From NCBI RefSeq assembly GCF_900115145.1, contig NZ_FOVL01000001.1:62001-126000 (forward strand): a DNA stretch of 64,000 nt. The letters run 5' to 3'. The DNA comes from Salegentibacter flavus (GTDB lineage: Bacteria > Bacteroidota > Bacteroidia > Flavobacteriales > Flavobacteriaceae). Positions 38,976 through 47,877 of this stretch are shown piece after piece (positions within the stretch are counted from its first letter, which is position 1; the number at the start of each line of letters is the position of its first letter). Both the position numbers and the translations under genes were made by a program. The notes beneath the pieces were generated by a model. That model was not told where the DNA came from, did no database searches, and was given only the letters and a program-made list of their open reading frames with translations.

Positions 38976-40517
38976 TTAAAGTGTGATCTCTTTCCCTTCT
39001 TTGTCGTGAAAGTGATACTCCATGTACGTGTAAGCGTCTCTTGGTAAAATTTTAACCCAGCGCTTATGGTCTAAAAACCATTGCGAACGGGGTGATGGAA
39101 AGCCTTTGGTTAAAAAGGCTGCAATAAATGGGTGCGCACTCAAAGTGATCTTTTTGTGATCTTTCTTGATGAGTTTTTCCAGGTCGGTTTTTATTTTGTT
39201 TATTAAAAGTATTGGTGCCTCAATTTCACCAACCCCGTTGGGATTTATCTCCCGGGTTTTAATATTCATTTCCGGCCGTACGCGTTGTCTTGTAATTTGT
39301 ATCAATCCGAATTTACTCGGCGGCAAAATCTTATGTTTTGCGCGGTCGTCGCTCATCTCATTTTTAAGGTGATCGAAAAGGGCTTTGCGGTTTTCGGCGC
39401 GGCCCATATCGATAAAGTCTACCACAATTATTCCTCCCATGTCGCGAAGTCGCAACTGGCGGGCTATTTCGGTGGCGCTTATCATGTTCACCTCTAATGC
39501 AGTATCTTCCTGGTTTTTAGATTTATTAGAACGGTTACCGCTATTCACGTCTATAACGTGCATAGCTTCGGTGTGTTCTATCACCAGGTAGGCGCCTTTG
39601 CTCATAGAAACGGTGCGCCCGAACGTAGTTTTTATTTGTCTTTCGATACCGTATTTTTCAAAGATTGGAACATTCGACTGATATAATTTTACAATTGATT
39701 CTTTACTTGGGGCAATCTCGCCCACATAATCTTTAATTTGTGTATAAAGCGTTTCATCGTCAACGATAATAGAAGTAAAAGTGTCGTTGAAGATATCCCG
39801 AAGTAGGGAAGAAGCTCTGTTGAGTTCTCCCAGTACTTTTGAGGGGTGAGGTGCTTTATACAATTTTTTACTCATGGCTGTCCATTGATCAACTAAATTC
39901 TGAAGATCTCTGTCCAGTTCTGCTACTTTTTTGCCTTCGGCTACGGTTCTAACAATAACCCCGAATCCTTTGGGTTTAATGCTTTTTACCAGTCTTTTTA
40001 GGCGGTCCTTTTCTTCTTTGCTTTCGATTTTTTGTGAAACCGAAACCCGATTAGAAAAAGGAACCAGCACTATATAACGGCCCGGGATGGAAAGCTCTGA
40101 ACTTATCCTGGGGCCTTTGGTAGAAATAGGTTCTTTTACAACCTGAACCAGTATCGATTGATTTGACTTTAGAACATCGGTAATTTGACCGTTCTTGTCA
40201 ATATCCTTTTCAAAAGTAAAATTCTTAAGCGAATAATCTTTTAATTTACCTGTGCTTACACGTTTTATGAACTTAAGCTGGGAAGAGATTTGAGGCCCGA
40301 GATCGTGATAGTGTAAAAAACCATCCTTTTCATAGCCAACATTTACAAATGCGGCATTTAACCCGGGTACAGCTTTTCTGATTTTGGCGAGAAATATGTC
40401 GCCAACATTAAATTTGTTGCTGTCTTCTTCCTTGTTGAGTTCTATAAGTTTTCCATCTTTTAGTAAGGCAAAATCTACAGCAGAGGATTCGGACCTGATA
40501 ATTAATTCTTTGTCCAC
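38976..40517 (-). CDS. rng: Ribonuclease E/G
   Basis: A 513-residue endoribonuclease. An S1-like RNA-binding domain covers about residues 37-125 (VGDIFLAKIRKAVPGLNAAFVNVG). The catalytic Mg-binding aspartates are Asp323 (HVIDVNSGNRSNK) and Asp367 (GGIIVVDFIDM). The Zn-link Cys-Pro-x-Cys that joins E. coli subunits is not seen at its expected place (RVRPEMNIKTREINPNGVGE has no Cys). There is no C-terminal scaffold like that of RNase E. It probably matures rRNA and starts mRNA decay. The 5' leader contains two short hairpins. Confidence 0.93.
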   Translation of the reverse strand: MDKELIIRSESSAVDFALLKDGKLIELNKEEDSNKFNVGDIFLAKIRKAVPGLNAAFVNVGYEKDGFLHYHDLGPQISSQLKFIKRVSTGKLKDYSLKNFTFEKDIDKNGQITDVLKSNQSILVQVVKEPISTKGPRISSELSIPGRYIVLVPFSNRVSVSQKIESKEEKDRLKRLVKSIKPKGFGVIVRTVAEGKKVAELDRDLQNLVDQWTAMSKKLYKAPHPSKVLGELNRASSLLRDIFNDTFTSIIVDDETLYTQIKDYVGEIAPSKESIVKLYQSNVPIFEKYGIERQIKTTFGRTVSMSKGAYLVIEHTEAMHVIDVNSGNRSNKSKNQEDTALEVNMISATEIARQLRLRDMGGIIVVDFIDMGRAENRKALFDHLKNEMSDDRAKHKILPPSKFGLIQITRQRVRPEMNIKTREINPNGVGEIEAPILLINKIKTDLEKLIKKDHKKITLSAHPFIAAFLTKGFPSPRSQWFLDHKRWVKILPRDAYTYMEYHFHDKEGKEITL

Positions 40518-40532
40518 TCTTTTAGATTTTTG

Positions 40533-40616
40533 TCCCGATATGATCGGGATGGATTAAACATTATTTTCTCACAGGGTTTTTATTCCTGAAGAAATCTTAA
40601 TCCCGCTAAGGGCGGG
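40533..40616. repeat. Two short GC-rich hairpins in the rng leader
   Basis: A 7-bp stem with 3-base loop at 40533-40549 and a 5-bp stem at 40602-40616 stand out in AT-rich DNA upstream of rng. They may be leader hairpins or remnants of dispersed palindromes. Confidence 0.45.
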
Positions 40617-40652
40617 CTTTAGGATTTCGATTTCAATGAACTTTTTAAACAA

Positions 40653-40678
40653 AAAAAGTAGTGTGAAAACTACTTTTT
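40653..40678 (-). terminator. Terminator of the 29-residue basic protein gene
   Basis: A 10-bp stem (40653-40662 with 40669-40678) overlaps the stop codon on the minus strand and is followed there by a T-run. Confidence 0.75.
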
Positions 40679-40759
40679 CTTATGGCGGTTAGCTCTTCTT
40701 CTTTTCTTACGCTTGTGCGTAGCTACCTTATGTCTTTTTCTTTTTTTACCACTTGGCAT
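40670..40759 (-). CDS. 29-residue highly basic protein, Bacteroidota ribosome-associated type
   Basis: A very short gene. The product begins MPSGKKRKRHKVATHKRK and is almost only Lys, Arg and His, ending in KKK. The sequence type is extremely conserved across Bacteroidota. I recall, without being able to check, that a small protein like this was assigned as a ribosomal protein in the Flavobacterium johnsoniae ribosome. Its composition suits RNA binding. It has its own terminator and lies between HU (54 bases upstream) and RNase E/G. Start and stop are unambiguous. Confidence 0.8.
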   Translation of the reverse strand: MPSGKKRKRHKVATHKRKKRRRANRHKKK

Positions 40760-40812
40760 AGTGTACGTTTTTAATTAATAACTTATTTTCTTTTGCCTGC
40801 TATAGCGGGCTT

Positions 40813-41103
40813 TTACTTTACTTCAACGTTAGACTTAACGCCTTCAACAAATATTTTAGCCGGTTTAAAAGCCGGAATGTTGTGCGCTGGAATCTTGATG
40901 GTAGTGTTCTTAGAAATATTTCTTCCGGTTTTTTCGGCTCTTGTTTTTACTACAAAGCTTCCAAATCCTCTCAAGTATACATTGTCTCCGCTTTCTAGTG
41001 AAGTTTTGACTTCGTCCATGAAGGTCTCAATAGTAGCCTGAACATCACCTTTTTCCATTCCTAATTTTTCTGAAATGTTTGCTACGATATCTGCTTTCGT
41101 CAT
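40813..41103 (-). CDS. hup: HU-family DNA-binding protein
   Basis: A 96-residue nucleoid protein. MTKADIVANISEKLGM begins the HU helical body, VYLRGFGSFVVKTRAEKTGRN carries the conserved GFGSF strand, and KNTTIKIPAHNIPAFKPAK is the DNA-bending arm end. Length is typical. It has its own promoter and lies 53 bases upstream of the small basic protein gene, so both may be read from the same promoter. Confidence 0.96.
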   Translation of the reverse strand: MTKADIVANISEKLGMEKGDVQATIETFMDEVKTSLESGDNVYLRGFGSFVVKTRAEKTGRNISKNTTIKIPAHNIPAFKPAKIFVEGVKSNVEVK

Positions 41104-41153
41104 TTTCGTGCTATTTAATATTATAAATTGGGGTTTCTAATTTTTCAAGGGCG

Positions 41154-41185
41154 CAAATATAAGAATTAAATCTCCAATATTTCAA
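41154..41185 (-). promoter_or_regulatory. Promoter of hup
   Basis: The minus strand reads TTG (41185-41183), then 21 bases, then TATATTTG (41161-41154). Predicted leader about 46 bases. Confidence 0.6.
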
Positions 41186-41246
41186 GCCTAATTCATTAAA
41201 TAATAACGGAATAAACTTTTAATATTGCAACCCGACAATAATTTCT

Positions 41247-42296
41247 ATGGAATTTTCTAAAATACTGATTAATTGGTATTTAAATAATAGGCGCGATTTG
41301 CCTTGGCGCAAAACTGCCGACCCCTATCATATCTGGCTTAGTGAAGTTATGTTGCAACAAACCCGGGTGGAACAGGGATTACCGTATTATTTAAGCTTCA
41401 TTGAGGCTTTTCCAACTGTTTTTGATCTGGCTGAGGCTTCCCAGGAAAAAGTGCTCAAGCTCTGGCAGGGATTAGGCTACTATTCCCGTGCCCGCAACCT
41501 TCACGAAACCGCAAAATATGTGGCTTTTGAGCTAAACGGTGTTTTCCCCAATAATTATAAGGAACTTAAAAGCCTGAAAGGGGTTGGTGATTATACCGCC
41601 AGTGCTGTCGCTTCTATCTGTTATAATGAAGCCGTTCCCGTTGTTGATGGGAATGTATACAGGGTTCTTTCCAGGTATTTTGATGTCGAAACTCCTATAA
41701 ATTCAACCGCCGGAATCAAAGAATTTAAACTGCTGGCATGGGAATTACTGGATAAAGAGAATCCTTCGAAGTTCAACCAGGGCCTTATGGAGTTTGGAGC
41801 TTTGCACTGTAAACCGCGAAATCCGCATTGTGAAAGCTGTCCTTTTAATGAGACTTGCCTAGCTTTAAAACACGATAAGATTAAGGAATTGCCGGTTAAG
41901 CCTAAGAAGCCGAAGGTGAAAAAGCGTTATTTCAATTATTTGGTCTTTTCTTCTGAAGAGAATAAAACCCTGCTTCAGCAGCGCAAAGGAAAAGGGATTT
42001 GGGAAGGACTCTTTGAATTTCCACTCATCGAGACCCTTGAATCGGTAACTTCTGAAACATTTATTTCCGAAGAAAAGATTCAGGATGAGACAGGTGTTTT
42101 GGCGGCTAATGTTGTTTTGTATAATGAAAAACCGGTTATACACAAGCTTTCCCACCAGCATATTTACACCCATTTCTGGTTGGTTAACTCCGAAGCATTA
42201 AATGAAAAAGGCATTCCGATAGAAAAAGTTAAGAATTATCCTGTTCCGGTTTTAATCCAGAATTTCCTTGAAGAATCGGGCTTTGAGGATTATTAA
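41247..42296 (+). CDS. mutY: A/G-specific adenine glycosylase
   Basis: A 349-residue base-excision repair enzyme that removes adenine opposite 8-oxoguanine. WLSEVMLQQTRVE begins the catalytic domain; LKGVGDYTASAVASICYN is the helix-hairpin-helix; VPVVDGNVYRVLSR carries the catalytic Asp. The iron-sulfur motif C-X6-C-X2-C-X5-C is complete (CKPRNPHCESCPFNETC). A NUDIX-like C-terminal domain recognises 8-oxoguanine. The order mutY-ssb-gldE-gldD is common in Flavobacteria. Confidence 0.97.
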   Translation: MEFSKILINWYLNNRRDLPWRKTADPYHIWLSEVMLQQTRVEQGLPYYLSFIEAFPTVFDLAEASQEKVLKLWQGLGYYSRARNLHETAKYVAFELNGVFPNNYKELKSLKGVGDYTASAVASICYNEAVPVVDGNVYRVLSRYFDVETPINSTAGIKEFKLLAWELLDKENPSKFNQGLMEFGALHCKPRNPHCESCPFNETCLALKHDKIKELPVKPKKPKVKKRYFNYLVFSSEENKTLLQQRKGKGIWEGLFEFPLIETLESVTSETFISEEKIQDETGVLAANVVLYNEKPVIHKLSHQHIYTHFWLVNSEALNEKGIPIEKVKNYPVPVLIQNFLEESGFEDY

Positions 42297-42415
42297 TTAA
42301 GAAGTGTTGAAACTTTTATTTCAATCAATTTTAGTCTGCTCGAAATTTTTGAGTATTTTAGAATAAATTTAAACTTAGAAAATCCTCTAAATGAGGTTCA
42401 AATAAAACTAAAAAA

Positions 42416-42862
42416 ATGACTGGTACGCTAAACAAAGTAATGCTGATAGGGCATACGGGAGATGATGTGAAAATGCATTATTTTGAAGGTGGAAATTCGC
42501 TGGGACGCTTTCCGCTGGCTACAAATGAGTCCTACACCAATAAAGCCACCGGGGAACGGGTTACCAATACCGAGTGGCATAATATTGTGGTGCGTAATAA
42601 AGCTGCAGAGATTTGCGAGAAATATCTTAAGAAAGGAGATAAGGTTTACATCGAAGGTCGACTTAAGACCCGTAAATGGCAGGATGACCAGGGAAATGAT
42701 AAGTATTCCACAGAAATTCACTGTTCAGAATTTACCTTTTTAACTCCCAAAGATCAGGCAGGTGGAAGTGCTCCACAGGAAACTCAGGCACAAAAACCAC
42801 AAAGCCAGCCAAAAAATGATAGATTTGCACAGGAAGAAGATGAAGATGATCTTCCTTTTTAA
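42416..42862 (+). CDS. ssb: Single-stranded DNA-binding protein
   Basis: A 148-residue SSB. The OB fold opens LNKVMLIGHTGDDVKM and includes WHNIVVRNKAAEICEKYLKKGD and VYIEGRLKTRKW. A glutamine-rich linker leads to the acidic tip DEDDLPF, the docking tail for partner proteins. It lies 21 bases upstream of gldE. Confidence 0.97.
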   Translation: MTGTLNKVMLIGHTGDDVKMHYFEGGNSLGRFPLATNESYTNKATGERVTNTEWHNIVVRNKAAEICEKYLKKGDKVYIEGRLKTRKWQDDQGNDKYSTEIHCSEFTFLTPKDQAGGSAPQETQAQKPQSQPKNDRFAQEEDEDDLPF

Positions 42863-42883
42863 GTTTAACTAAAACCATAGCAT

Positions 42884-44206
42884 TTGGACTCAGAACCTCC
42901 CAGTTTAATTCTGTTTTGGGCCACTATAGACTTCACCCAGATAATTAGTTTAATTATCTTATTGCTTTTACTGCTTTGTTCTGCCCTTATCTCAGGTGCA
43001 GAGGTGGCATTCTTTTCCCTTACTCCGGCCGATGTGATCACCGATGATGGGAAGAGAAGCAAAGCACAGCAAATTGTAGTCAACCTCCTAGACAAGCCTA
43101 AGAAATTGCTTGCTACTATTCTGGTCGCTAATAATTTTATAAATATTGCCATCGTTCTGCTTTTTGATACGCTCACCGATGAGCTTTTCGGTAGGATGAG
43201 AACCGTTTTCTGGGGGGTAGATTTTAAACTTATTATAGAAGTGGGAGTGGTGGCCTTCCTAATTTTACTTTTTGGAGAGATTCTGCCAAAGGTCTATGCC
43301 AGCAGGAATAGAGTTCAGTTTTCAAATTTTATGGCTCAACCACTTAATTTTCTCGATAGTTTCTTCTCTCCTCTTAGTACGCCTATGCGATCGGTTACCT
43401 TGTTTATTCACGACAAACTTGGGAAACAACGTTCCTTTTTGAATGTAGACCATCTCTCGCAGGCCCTGGATCTTACCAGTGATGAAGGAACCACCAAAGA
43501 GGAGCAAAAGATCCTTAAGGGAATTGTTTCCTTTGGGAATACCGATACCAAACAGGTAATGCGCCCCAGGATGGATATTTTTGCACTCAACGAAAATCTG
43601 AACTATGAAGAGATCATTCCCGAAATTATCAAAAACGGCTACTCCCGTATTCCTGTGTACAGGGAAAATATAGATAATATCATAGGTATCCTGTATGTGA
43701 AAGATCTTCTGCCTTATATTGAAGAAAATGAATTTGAATGGACAAAGTTATTAAGAGAGCCATATTTTGTTCCGGAGAATAAAAAACTTGATGACTTGCT
43801 CAACGATTTTAAGAATAAAAAAAGTCACCTGGCAATTGTTGTGGATGAATATGGTGGAACCAGCGGATTGATCTCCCTGGAAGATATAATTGAAGAGATC
43901 GTTGGAGATATTAGCGATGAGTTTGATGATGAAGACCTGATCTTCTCAAAGCTAGATGAACATAATTTTATTTTTGAGGGGAAAACACCGCTAAAGGATT
44001 TCTACAAGATCATAAAGCTGGAATATCCGGAAGCTTTCGAAGAGCAAAAGGGGGAAGCCGAAACTCTTGCAGGCTTCCTTCTGGAGATATCGGCAGGCTT
44101 CCCGAAGAAAAATGATGAGATCTTTTTCCTGAATTATACTTTTACCATAGAAGCGGTAGACGATAAACGGATAAAACAGATCAAGCTTAGCATAATGCCT
44201 GTATGA
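42884..44206 (+). CDS. gldE: Gliding motility-associated protein GldE
   Basis: A 440-residue membrane protein. A CNNM-type transmembrane domain (about residues 15-200; LISGAEVAFFSLTPADV, LATILVANNFINIAIVLL) is followed by a CBS pair (VMRPRMDIFALNEN; FKNKKSHLAIVVDEYGGTSGLISLEDIIEEIVGDI) and a CorC/HlyC-type tail (about 350-440). Starts with TTG (MDSEPPSL); no better in-frame start exists. Adjacency to gldD, with a 4-base overlap, supports the GldE call over a generic haemolysin-like name. In F. johnsoniae it is tied to GldD function and gliding. Confidence 0.92.
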   Translation: MDSEPPSLILFWATIDFTQIISLIILLLLLLCSALISGAEVAFFSLTPADVITDDGKRSKAQQIVVNLLDKPKKLLATILVANNFINIAIVLLFDTLTDELFGRMRTVFWGVDFKLIIEVGVVAFLILLFGEILPKVYASRNRVQFSNFMAQPLNFLDSFFSPLSTPMRSVTLFIHDKLGKQRSFLNVDHLSQALDLTSDEGTTKEEQKILKGIVSFGNTDTKQVMRPRMDIFALNENLNYEEIIPEIIKNGYSRIPVYRENIDNIIGILYVKDLLPYIEENEFEWTKLLREPYFVPENKKLDDLLNDFKNKKSHLAIVVDEYGGTSGLISLEDIIEEIVGDISDEFDDEDLIFSKLDEHNFIFEGKTPLKDFYKIIKLEYPEAFEEQKGEAETLAGFLLEISAGFPKKNDEIFFLNYTFTIEAVDDKRIKQIKLSIMPV

Positions 44207-44775
44207 GACTAGCCTTTGCGATAATAATATTAGTGTTCATGTTCTCTTCCTGTGGGAATGAGGACGCCAGACCTAAGCCCAGGGCCTTTTTGGCGCTGGA
44301 TTACACAGAGGCCGTTTACTCTCCAATAAACCTGGATTGTCCTTACAATTTCGAAAAGAATCAAAAAGCTGTTATTACTCCTTCAAGGAATAATATACCC
44401 TGCTGGATAAACCTGGAATATAAAGATATGAACGGGATGATTTTTATTACCTATCAGCCGGTTAGAAACAATCTCGATTCTTTGCTGAAAGATGCTCAAA
44501 ATCTGCCATTACAACATACCATAAAAGCGGATGTTATTGAAGGTGATATGTATACCAATGAGCTTCACGATACCTACGGGATGTTTTATGAAATTGAAGG
44601 TGATGCAGCCTCCCAGGCCCAGTTTTATCTAACCGACAGTGTTGAACATTTTCTTACCGGATCGGTTTATTTTAACCGCCAACCTAATTTTGATTCCATT
44701 GTTCCCGCAGCAGATTATCTTAAAAAGGATATGAAGCATTTGATGGAAAGTCTCCGCTGGCAGGAGAAAAAGTAA
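44203..44775 (+). CDS. gldD: Gliding motility lipoprotein GldD
   Basis: A 190-residue lipoprotein; the signal ends MFSSCGNED (Cys17). RPKPRAFLALDYTEAVYSPINLDCPYNFEKN matches GldD's conserved opening. GldD is needed for gliding and type IX secretion in F. johnsoniae, consistent with the sorting-domain protein at 11485. It overlaps gldE by 4 bases. Confidence 0.92.
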   Translation: MRLAFAIIILVFMFSSCGNEDARPKPRAFLALDYTEAVYSPINLDCPYNFEKNQKAVITPSRNNIPCWINLEYKDMNGMIFITYQPVRNNLDSLLKDAQNLPLQHTIKADVIEGDMYTNELHDTYGMFYEIEGDAASQAQFYLTDSVEHFLTGSVYFNRQPNFDSIVPAADYLKKDMKHLMESLRWQEKK

Positions 44776-44835
44776 GAGAAAAGTTGTTTTGCGTAATTTA
44801 ATATCGATTTTTGCTCCTGAAAAAGCAAAAACCAT

Positions 44836-45741
44836 ATGCCACCACAAAAATTGAAATGGATCTATCTCTTATTGCTTTCCCTGGTTTGGGGGAGTTCTTT
44901 TATCCTAATTAAAAAAGGCCTTGTTGGGCTTTCGGCCACCGAAGTAGGTTCCTTTAGAATTATTTTCGCAGCTCTTTTCCTCATCCTGGTAGGGTTTAAT
45001 AGCCTGCGCAAGCTTTCTTCAAATCAGTGGAAATGGATTGTGATTTCGGGATTCCTGGGGTCATTTTTTCCGGTCTATTTTTTTGCTTTTGCTGAAACCC
45101 AGATCGACAGCGCCATTGCTTCAATATTAAATGCGACTACGCCAATTCTAACTCTTATTTTCGGGGCTTTCTTTTTTAGAGCGGTATTCACCCAAAATAA
45201 ACTTATTGGGGTGGCAATTGGCTTGATTGGGGCAATTGGGTTAATACTAAGTGGAGCTGAAATAAATCCAGATCAAAATTATATGTATTCTCTGTTAGTG
45301 GTTATGGCCGCCGGTTGTTATGCAATTAACGTGAATATTCTTAAAACCAAAATGAGCGATATTTCCCCGCTGGCAATCGCAGCCGGAAACTTTACAGTGC
45401 TGCTTATTCCTGCATTTATTATTCTTGTTTTATCAGGCTTTTTTCAGAAGGAAATAGCTACCTCCGAAATTCAAATATCCGTAGCTTATGTGGCGGTTCT
45501 GGGAATAATTGGTACCGGAATAGCCATGATAATTTTCAATAAGCTCGTGCAGATATCAGATCCGGTATTTACCACTTCTGTTACTTATACAATCCCCGTG
45601 GTTGCCCTTGGTTGGGGAATTTTGGACGGTGAGGTTTTTAGCTTCTGGCAATTGTTCTCTGCCATGGTAATCTTAGCAGGAGTTTTTATAGTGAACCGGT
45701 CTAAAAAACTGTTCAGCAAATTCAGAAAGCAAGCGATATAA
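44836..45741 (+). CDS. EamA-family DMT permease
   Basis: A 301-residue inner-membrane protein with ten hydrophobic segments in two EamA repeats. LLLSLVWGSSFILIKKGL begins the first, and INVNILKTKMSDISPLAIAAGNF the second. Drug/metabolite transporters export or import amino acids, sugars or other small metabolites; the substrate is not readable from sequence. A bidirectional terminator follows. Confidence 0.9.
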   Translation: MPPQKLKWIYLLLLSLVWGSSFILIKKGLVGLSATEVGSFRIIFAALFLILVGFNSLRKLSSNQWKWIVISGFLGSFFPVYFFAFAETQIDSAIASILNATTPILTLIFGAFFFRAVFTQNKLIGVAIGLIGAIGLILSGAEINPDQNYMYSLLVVMAAGCYAINVNILKTKMSDISPLAIAAGNFTVLLIPAFIILVLSGFFQKEIATSEIQISVAYVAVLGIIGTGIAMIIFNKLVQISDPVFTTSVTYTIPVVALGWGILDGEVFSFWQLFSAMVILAGVFIVNRSKKLFSKFRKQAI

Positions 45742-45744
45742 AAA

Positions 45745-45774
45745 GAGAAAACCGGCCTTTAAGCCGGTTTTCTC
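45745..45774. terminator. Bidirectional intrinsic terminator
   Basis: A perfect 12-bp stem (45745-45756 with 45763-45774) with GC core. It lies between the DMT permease and the convergent M16 peptidase gene. Confidence 0.85.
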
Positions 45775-45797
45775 ACCCTCTAACATTAATAAAAAAA

Positions 45798-47858
45798 CTA
45801 TTCTTCAAAATCTTCTGCTGTTACCCCTTCATTTACCAGGATCTCAGTTACATTAAATTCAAATGTTTGCGGGCCTGCGGCCTGCGAGATAGAGAAAGGG
45901 AATTTCACGCCTTCTACCTCCTGGTAATCGCTATATCCTGTTGGGATGCTCATGGTTTGCCCCATTTGGGATACGGTTTGAACCGTTTTAATTTTCAATC
46001 CGGTTTCCGCATCATAAAAGGCTTTGTTGTTTTCTCCAAGAGCTACCACGTAAGCGTCTATTCCTTCTACGTTTTCGATTCCTTTAAGGCTTGCATTTCC
46101 AACTTCAAGTTCAGGGAACGGGTTGGCATCTATTTTAGCAGCTTTGATCTGGTCTTCGGTATAAGGAATTTTTTGTCCCTGCGCTACTACAAAACCTGTT
46201 TCGCCATTAAATATTTGCTTGCTCATCACATTTCCGCCAACAGAAACTTCCTGGTTTAACTTACCATCCCTGGTTCTTTTCATGCTAAGGTTTAAAGCCA
46301 TTCCCTGGACAGTAGCCTCAGCGATCATTGCCACAGTTTCAACTTCTTCTACGGCATCACGGCCACCAATTGCTTGAATATAATCGGCGTAAACCTTTTC
46401 TACGCTTACTGAAGCATCGAGTTCTTTCTGCTGAGGTTTTTCAACTTCCTCTCCGAGTTTGTTGTAATATTTAACCGGAAGTGTTTTTCCGTTGAATTCG
46501 ATCTTTTCAAGATTTTTAGCAATTTCTGAAGCTTTACCGGCAACAACAATTCGTGCCTGGTCAAGCTTAAAGTATTTCTTAGCTACACGTTGAACATCCT
46601 CTTCGGTTACATCGTTGATCTTCTGTAGATAAGTCTCATAGAAATCCTCAGGAAGCTCTTCTGTTTCAATATCAAGTGCATATCGGGCAATGGTTGATGG
46701 TTGTTCAAGAGAAAGAACAAAATTACCTACATATTTATTCTTTGCGTTATTTAATTCTTCTTCGGAAACCTTTTCATTGCGAATTCTATGGATCTCGTCA
46801 ATAAAAGCTACAACAGAGCTGTCGGTTACTTCGTTTCGAACTTCAGCAGAAGCGGTGAAGGCAGCAGCATATTTGTCACTCCCTAGGGAAGAATATGCGC
46901 CATAAGTGTATCCTTTATCTTCCCGAAGATTATTGAAAAGTCTTCCATCTTCTCTTCCTAATATCTGGTTAGCAATTAAGGCTGGGAAATAATCAGGGTC
47001 TTTTTTTTGAAGCTCTACACTGTTAACCACCGCAATCTGACTTTGAACTGCATTTGGCATATCAAGTAAGTTAATCTGGGTAGTTTCCACATTCTCCACC
47101 TCAGGTAAATCCACCTCAGGAATCTCCTTCGCATTCCACTTGCTGAAATTTTCTTCAACCAACTGCTTAGCTTTCTCAAAATCTACATCTCCAATAATTG
47201 CCAGGTAAGCATTTTCAGGAACGAAGTAATTGTTGTAGTGCGATTTAACGTCTTCCAGAGTAACAGAATTCAGGGTCTCAGGAGTGCTGAATTCGCCATA
47301 GGGATGGTTTTTTCCATAAGTCAGGGCTCTTCTTAAGCGTCCTGCATTAAAAGCCACATCCTTTTCATTGCTTTCAAGGTTTTCGATCTCACGTTGTTGA
47401 AGTTTCTCAAATTCTTCTTGGGTGAATTCTGGAGTTAAGGCACCTTCAGCCATTAATCCTAATACCCTTGGGAGGAATTTTGATAAAGTGTTCGCTCTAA
47501 CGCTTTGGGCACTAAAATAAAGATTGGCGCCAAGATAGTCTACCTCTTCATTGAATTCATCTTTTGAAGTTTTAGTGGTCCCAGTTCCCAGTAGACCTCC
47601 GGTTAAGGAGGAAACGCCAACTTTTTCTCCTTCAGAATGAGGCGGATTGTCCAGTAAAAGAGTCATATTAACCCGGGGAAGCTTATGATTTTCTACTATC
47701 ATAACTTTTAGCCCATTCTCTAAAGTAAAGGTCTGTGGTTTTTCAAGATTGATCTTTGGTGCAGGACCCGCTTCCGGTGGTGTGCTTCGATCTATTTGTG
47801 CAATGCTTGAAAACGCCAGAAACAATAGGGCATTTATAGTGAGTATATATTTTTTCAT
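45798..47858 (-). CDS. M16 peptidase-like subunit lacking the zinc motif
   Basis: A 686-residue exported protein. Start at 47858 (MKKYILTINALLFLAFSSIAQ) gives a proper signal peptide; a 10-residue longer frame would overlap the upstream gene. The first 470 residues are two M16 domains, but where the inverted zinc motif HxxEH should be there is SSLTGGLLGTGT, so it is non-catalytic. A 200-residue C-terminal extension (from about 490) resembles outer-membrane lipoprotein-sorting or LolA-like folds. With the active M16 gene 19 bases upstream it should form a heterodimeric peptidase in the periplasm. Confidence 0.88.
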   Translation of the reverse strand: MKKYILTINALLFLAFSSIAQIDRSTPPEAGPAPKINLEKPQTFTLENGLKVMIVENHKLPRVNMTLLLDNPPHSEGEKVGVSSLTGGLLGTGTTKTSKDEFNEEVDYLGANLYFSAQSVRANTLSKFLPRVLGLMAEGALTPEFTQEEFEKLQQREIENLESNEKDVAFNAGRLRRALTYGKNHPYGEFSTPETLNSVTLEDVKSHYNNYFVPENAYLAIIGDVDFEKAKQLVEENFSKWNAKEIPEVDLPEVENVETTQINLLDMPNAVQSQIAVVNSVELQKKDPDYFPALIANQILGREDGRLFNNLREDKGYTYGAYSSLGSDKYAAAFTASAEVRNEVTDSSVVAFIDEIHRIRNEKVSEEELNNAKNKYVGNFVLSLEQPSTIARYALDIETEELPEDFYETYLQKINDVTEEDVQRVAKKYFKLDQARIVVAGKASEIAKNLEKIEFNGKTLPVKYYNKLGEEVEKPQQKELDASVSVEKVYADYIQAIGGRDAVEEVETVAMIAEATVQGMALNLSMKRTRDGKLNQEVSVGGNVMSKQIFNGETGFVVAQGQKIPYTEDQIKAAKIDANPFPELEVGNASLKGIENVEGIDAYVVALGENNKAFYDAETGLKIKTVQTVSQMGQTMSIPTGYSDYQEVEGVKFPFSISQAAGPQTFEFNVTEILVNEGVTAEDFEE

Positions 47859-47877
47859 TTTATTGTCTTTATATTTT

